The notes beneath the pieces were generated by a model. It worked only from the letters and a program-made list of their open reading frames with translations, did no database searches and was not told the DNA's origin. Positions 23,470 to 24,905 of a stretch of 24,905 nt of DNA are shown piece by piece (position 1 is the stretch's first letter; the number at the start of each line of letters is the position of its first letter). The DNA lies in the IMG/VR virus record IMGVR_UViG_3300009529_000044, positions 1 to 24,905 of that record. One strand, 5' to 3'. A program made the position numbers and the translations under genes. This stretch comes from a virus.

Positions 23470-24022
23470 TGTTATTTTCCATCTTCAATAAGTCTTCTCT
23501 CATACGGGTAACTTCTTTCTGCAGCTCGAATGTTTCGAAAGCACTTCGACCAACATTTATTGATTCCATTATTTGCTTAAGCTCTCCGGCTGTAAAGTCT
23601 CCGTTGCTTGCTTGTCCAATTAGTTGCTTAAATTGCTCATATGGATTTGAATCTGCATCAACCTCAAGCCTGACTCGGTTTGTTTTGCCAACCCCAAATC
23701 TTGACGCGCCTATGATGCGCCAGTACTCAAGATTAAAACTTTCATCATCTTTACCGCGCCTTCCTTCGTCTTCCCAGTTTTCCCGCGCCTTCATGAGGCC
23801 GTACCTATAACAGGAGTACAATGTTTTGTACTTAGCTAGCCATCTATAGAATGTGCTATCGGTTATAAATGCCTCTACGCAAAACGCGGACATTGTTCCT
23901 TTATTAGGGTCGCAAAGAACCTTTATAATCATGGGGCAATGAGTTTCTTCTTTATAAGATGTTGCGTTTTTCTTGAGATTTTCGTAAATCTTCTTTGGGT
24001 TTAATCTGCTTACTTGAGCCAT
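23435..24022 (-). CDS. Probable terminase small subunit
   Basis: 195 residues. A helix-turn-helix-like region at about 42-64 (GTMSAFCVEAFITDSTFYRW) is followed by LAKYKTLYSCYRYGLMKARE, an order seen in small terminases in which a DNA-binding N-terminus precedes a helical oligomerisation core. The C-terminal third is helical with FKQLIGQASNGDFTAGELKQ and a charged LQKEVTRMREDLLKMENN. It is the first gene of the leftward virion operon. AAGG lies six bases before the ATG. It would recognise the packaging site and regulate TerL. TerL itself is at the far left end of the window, 22 kb away. Another HTH DNA-binding protein remains possible. Confidence 0.7.
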   Translation of the reverse strand: MAQVSRLNPKKIYENLKKNATSYKEETHCPMIIKVLCDPNKGTMSAFCVEAFITDSTFYRWLAKYKTLYSCYRYGLMKARENWEDEGRRGKDDESFNLEYWRIIGASRFGVGKTNRVRLEVDADSNPYEQFKQLIGQASNGDFTAGELKQIMESINVGRSAFETFELQKEVTRMREDLLKMENNNGHNSFAIEKT

Positions 24023-24086
24023 AGCGTGCCTTTTTAATTAAAGGTTGGTACCATAATGATAGCTAACTTTAATAAGTAACTACCAT
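24023..24086. promoter_or_regulatory. Divergent intergenic region with promoter-like elements
   Basis: The 64 bases between the small terminase candidate (leftward) and the lysozyme-like gene (rightward) are AT-rich and must hold both 5' ends. TATCAT (minus strand, 24056-24061) and CATAAT (plus strand, 24052-24057) each match 5 of 6 bases of a -10 hexamer and overlap back to back. Neither has a good -35. TACCATA occurs twice (24049-24055 and 24081-24087). Phage-specific promoters cannot be excluded. Confidence 0.35.
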
Positions 24087-24560
24087 ATGTTTAATGTAGC
24101 CCAATTTAGAGCCTTACTTGTAAGGCCTGTTCTTGACTCGCTTCAAATGTATTCCGAAGCAGCCGAAGAGCTATTAGTATTTACATGCGCAGCTGAATCC
24201 AATGGTGGCACATATCTGCATCAAGTCAAAGGGCCTGCATTAGGAATTTACCAATGTGAGCCATTAACCCATACGGATATATGGCAGAACTATATTATCC
24301 ATCGATATTCATTAACGTCAATCCTGTCCTTAAAGTTCAACTGCCCCAGGGTCCCTGAGCCAGACAGGTTGGTTTATGACTTACATTACGCAACCGCTAT
24401 CTGTAGATTGCATTATCGTAGACAGCCGAGCGCATTACCTGACGCTAAGGATGTAGAAGGGATGTGGGAGTATTACAAGAAGTATTACAATACATCTAAA
24501 GGGAAGGCGAAACGTGATAAAGCTTTAGAAACCTACGAAGCTTTTTTGCAGCCTTCTTAA
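24087..24560 (+). CDS. Lysozyme-like protein, candidate endolysin
   Basis: 157 residues and the only convincing plus-strand gene. The N-terminus FRALLVRPVLDSLQMYSEAA is followed by ELLVFTCAAESNGG and HQVKGPALGIYQCEPLTH, with DIW nearby. Glu37 in a T-x-A-x-ES motif, then GPALGIYQ at 49-56, resembles the catalytic Glu and the GLMQ-like segment of GH23-type lytic transglycosylases. I recall this ES..G.YL.Q..GPALGI.Q.EP.TH pattern from proteins of many phages. No signal peptide and no transmembrane span, so release would need a holin. No clear Shine-Dalgarno precedes the ATG. The tail is helical with YYKKYYNTSKGKAKRDKALE. It is transcribed separately from the virion genes and converges on the Cys/His protein gene with a 4-base overlap. 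Muralytic activity is inferred. Confidence 0.75.
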   Translation: MFNVAQFRALLVRPVLDSLQMYSEAAEELLVFTCAAESNGGTYLHQVKGPALGIYQCEPLTHTDIWQNYIIHRYSLTSILSLKFNCPRVPEPDRLVYDLHYATAICRLHYRRQPSALPDAKDVEGMWEYYKKYYNTSKGKAKRDKALETYEAFLQPS

Positions 24561-24763
24561 TCCATTTTCCGATTAGCATAGATATCACTCACATTTATTT
24601 CATGAAAGCATTTCGTGCACATTAATACCGTAACATGCTTTGCTTTCTCTGTTAAGGACCATGAAACTGGAATAAACTCATGACCAGAACAAGCGCTTGG
24701 CTTTAGTGCTGTCACTTTATTTTGCCACCCTTTAATGGCTCGCGCTCTTTCTATCTCATTCAT
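24557..24763 (-). CDS. Small Cys/His protein, possible zinc ribbon
   Basis: 68 residues. Cys24 and His27 (CSGH) and the CTKCFH motif (Cys49, Cys52, His54) give a plausible C-x2-H...C-x2-C metal site. The N-terminus IERARAIKGWQNKV is a basic helix and the middle is beta-like (FIPVSWSLTEKAKHVTVLMC). A weak AGGT site stands about eight bases upstream of the ATG. Its stop shares the palindromic TTAA with the stop of the lysozyme-like gene (4-base tail-to-tail overlap). Only 19 bases lie between its start and the inverted terminase copy, so its promoter is not in the window. The function is unknown; a nucleic-acid or protein-binding adaptor is possible. Confidence 0.75.
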   Translation of the reverse strand: MNEIERARAIKGWQNKVTALKPSACSGHEFIPVSWSLTEKAKHVTVLMCTKCFHEINVSDIYANRKMD

Positions 24764-24782
24764 TTGAAATACCTAAGGTAAA

Positions 24783-24905
24783 GATAAGAGAATACTCCCG
24801 CTCCTACGACGAAGTCAAAGCCTGCTATCAGTCTAAGCCTCTAGATAATTGGGCCACGCATATAGTCGATGCCCTGAGATATCTGGCAGTGAATTATAAG
24901 AGGCT
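24783..24905. repeat. Right copy of a 123-bp perfect terminal inverted repeat
   Basis: Exact reverse complement of bases 1-123. This copy is out of context: the bases just before it (24764-24782) are the upstream region of a small Cys/His protein gene and have no terminase homology. The junction at 24782/24783 is therefore the breakpoint. It carries the codons for the terminase nuclease C-terminus, but in plus orientation. Confidence 0.97.
24784..24905 (+). pseudogene. Inverted duplicate of terminase C-terminal codons
   Basis: In plus orientation these bases encode the same 40 residues as the last visible codons of TerL (IREYSRSYDEVKACYQSKPL and onward through HIVDALRY). There is no start codon or ribosome site in frame upstream, so it is not an independent gene in this window. 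It is the coding content of the right copy of the inverted repeat. Confidence 0.85.

Noticed and set aside
1-24905. Complete linear genome defined by inverted terminal repeats
   Set aside because: The repeat cuts terL without a stop codon and there are no replication genes, so the ends are not accepted as natural termini.

Overview
The window reads as a 24.9 kb piece of a bacteriophage genome: a tailed phage (Caudoviricetes) with podovirus (short-tail) architecture. It carries a nearly complete packaging and virion module, in the general style of T7 and Bordetella phage BPP-1. There is no RNA polymerase, DNA polymerase, helicase, integrase, repressor, tRNA or ribosomal RNA, so this is only part of a genome. 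The host cannot be read from the sequence. Purine-rich Shine-Dalgarno sequences (AAGGAG, AGGGG) stand before most genes, as expected for a bacterial host, and the DNA is moderately AT-rich.

Layout. Almost everything is on the minus strand, so transcription runs from right to left. From the right: small terminase candidate (about 24.0 kb), a 44-codon ORF, a coiled-coil protein, portal (23.0-21.4 kb), a Bbp19-like protein, scaffold, a candidate promoter with a 148-nt structured leader, major capsid protein (20.2-19.4 kb), and a decoration or head-fibre protein. An intrinsic terminator (18.4 kb) follows. Then come the tail tube adaptor (gp11-like), the nozzle (gp12-like), three ejection proteins matching T7 gp14, gp15 and gp16 in order and size (15.2-8.4 kb), and a T7-type tail fibre. 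A cassette of accessory fibre-like and small proteins fills 6.3-2.7 kb. A chain of tiny overlapping genes (coiled coil, three basic proteins, one membrane protein) leads into a RusA-family resolvase and the large terminase, which runs off the left edge.

The right end differs. A lysozyme-like protein is on the plus strand, divergent from the small terminase, and meets a small minus-strand Cys/His protein tail to tail.

How the genes work together: the terminase subunits and portal package DNA, RusA probably removes branches from replicating DNA beforehand, scaffold and capsid build the head, gp11/gp12-like proteins build the tail, gp14/15/16-like proteins form the ejection machinery, and the fibres bind the host. 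Stop-start overlaps (ATGA or TAATG) are frequent and suggest translational coupling.

Most unusual features: (i) bases 1-123 are an exact inverted copy of bases 24783-24905. Both copies lie inside the large terminase gene, and the extreme end of each is one arm of an imperfect hairpin. This may be a fold-back or assembly chimera, or a real inverted arrangement. (ii) A run of stop-start-coupled small basic genes, one of them only 58 codons, leads into RusA and TerL. (iii) A terminator placed after the capsid genes parallels T7 Tphi. (iv) An accessory fibre has about twelve YadA-like repeats, and a coiled-coil gene has an exact four-heptad duplication.
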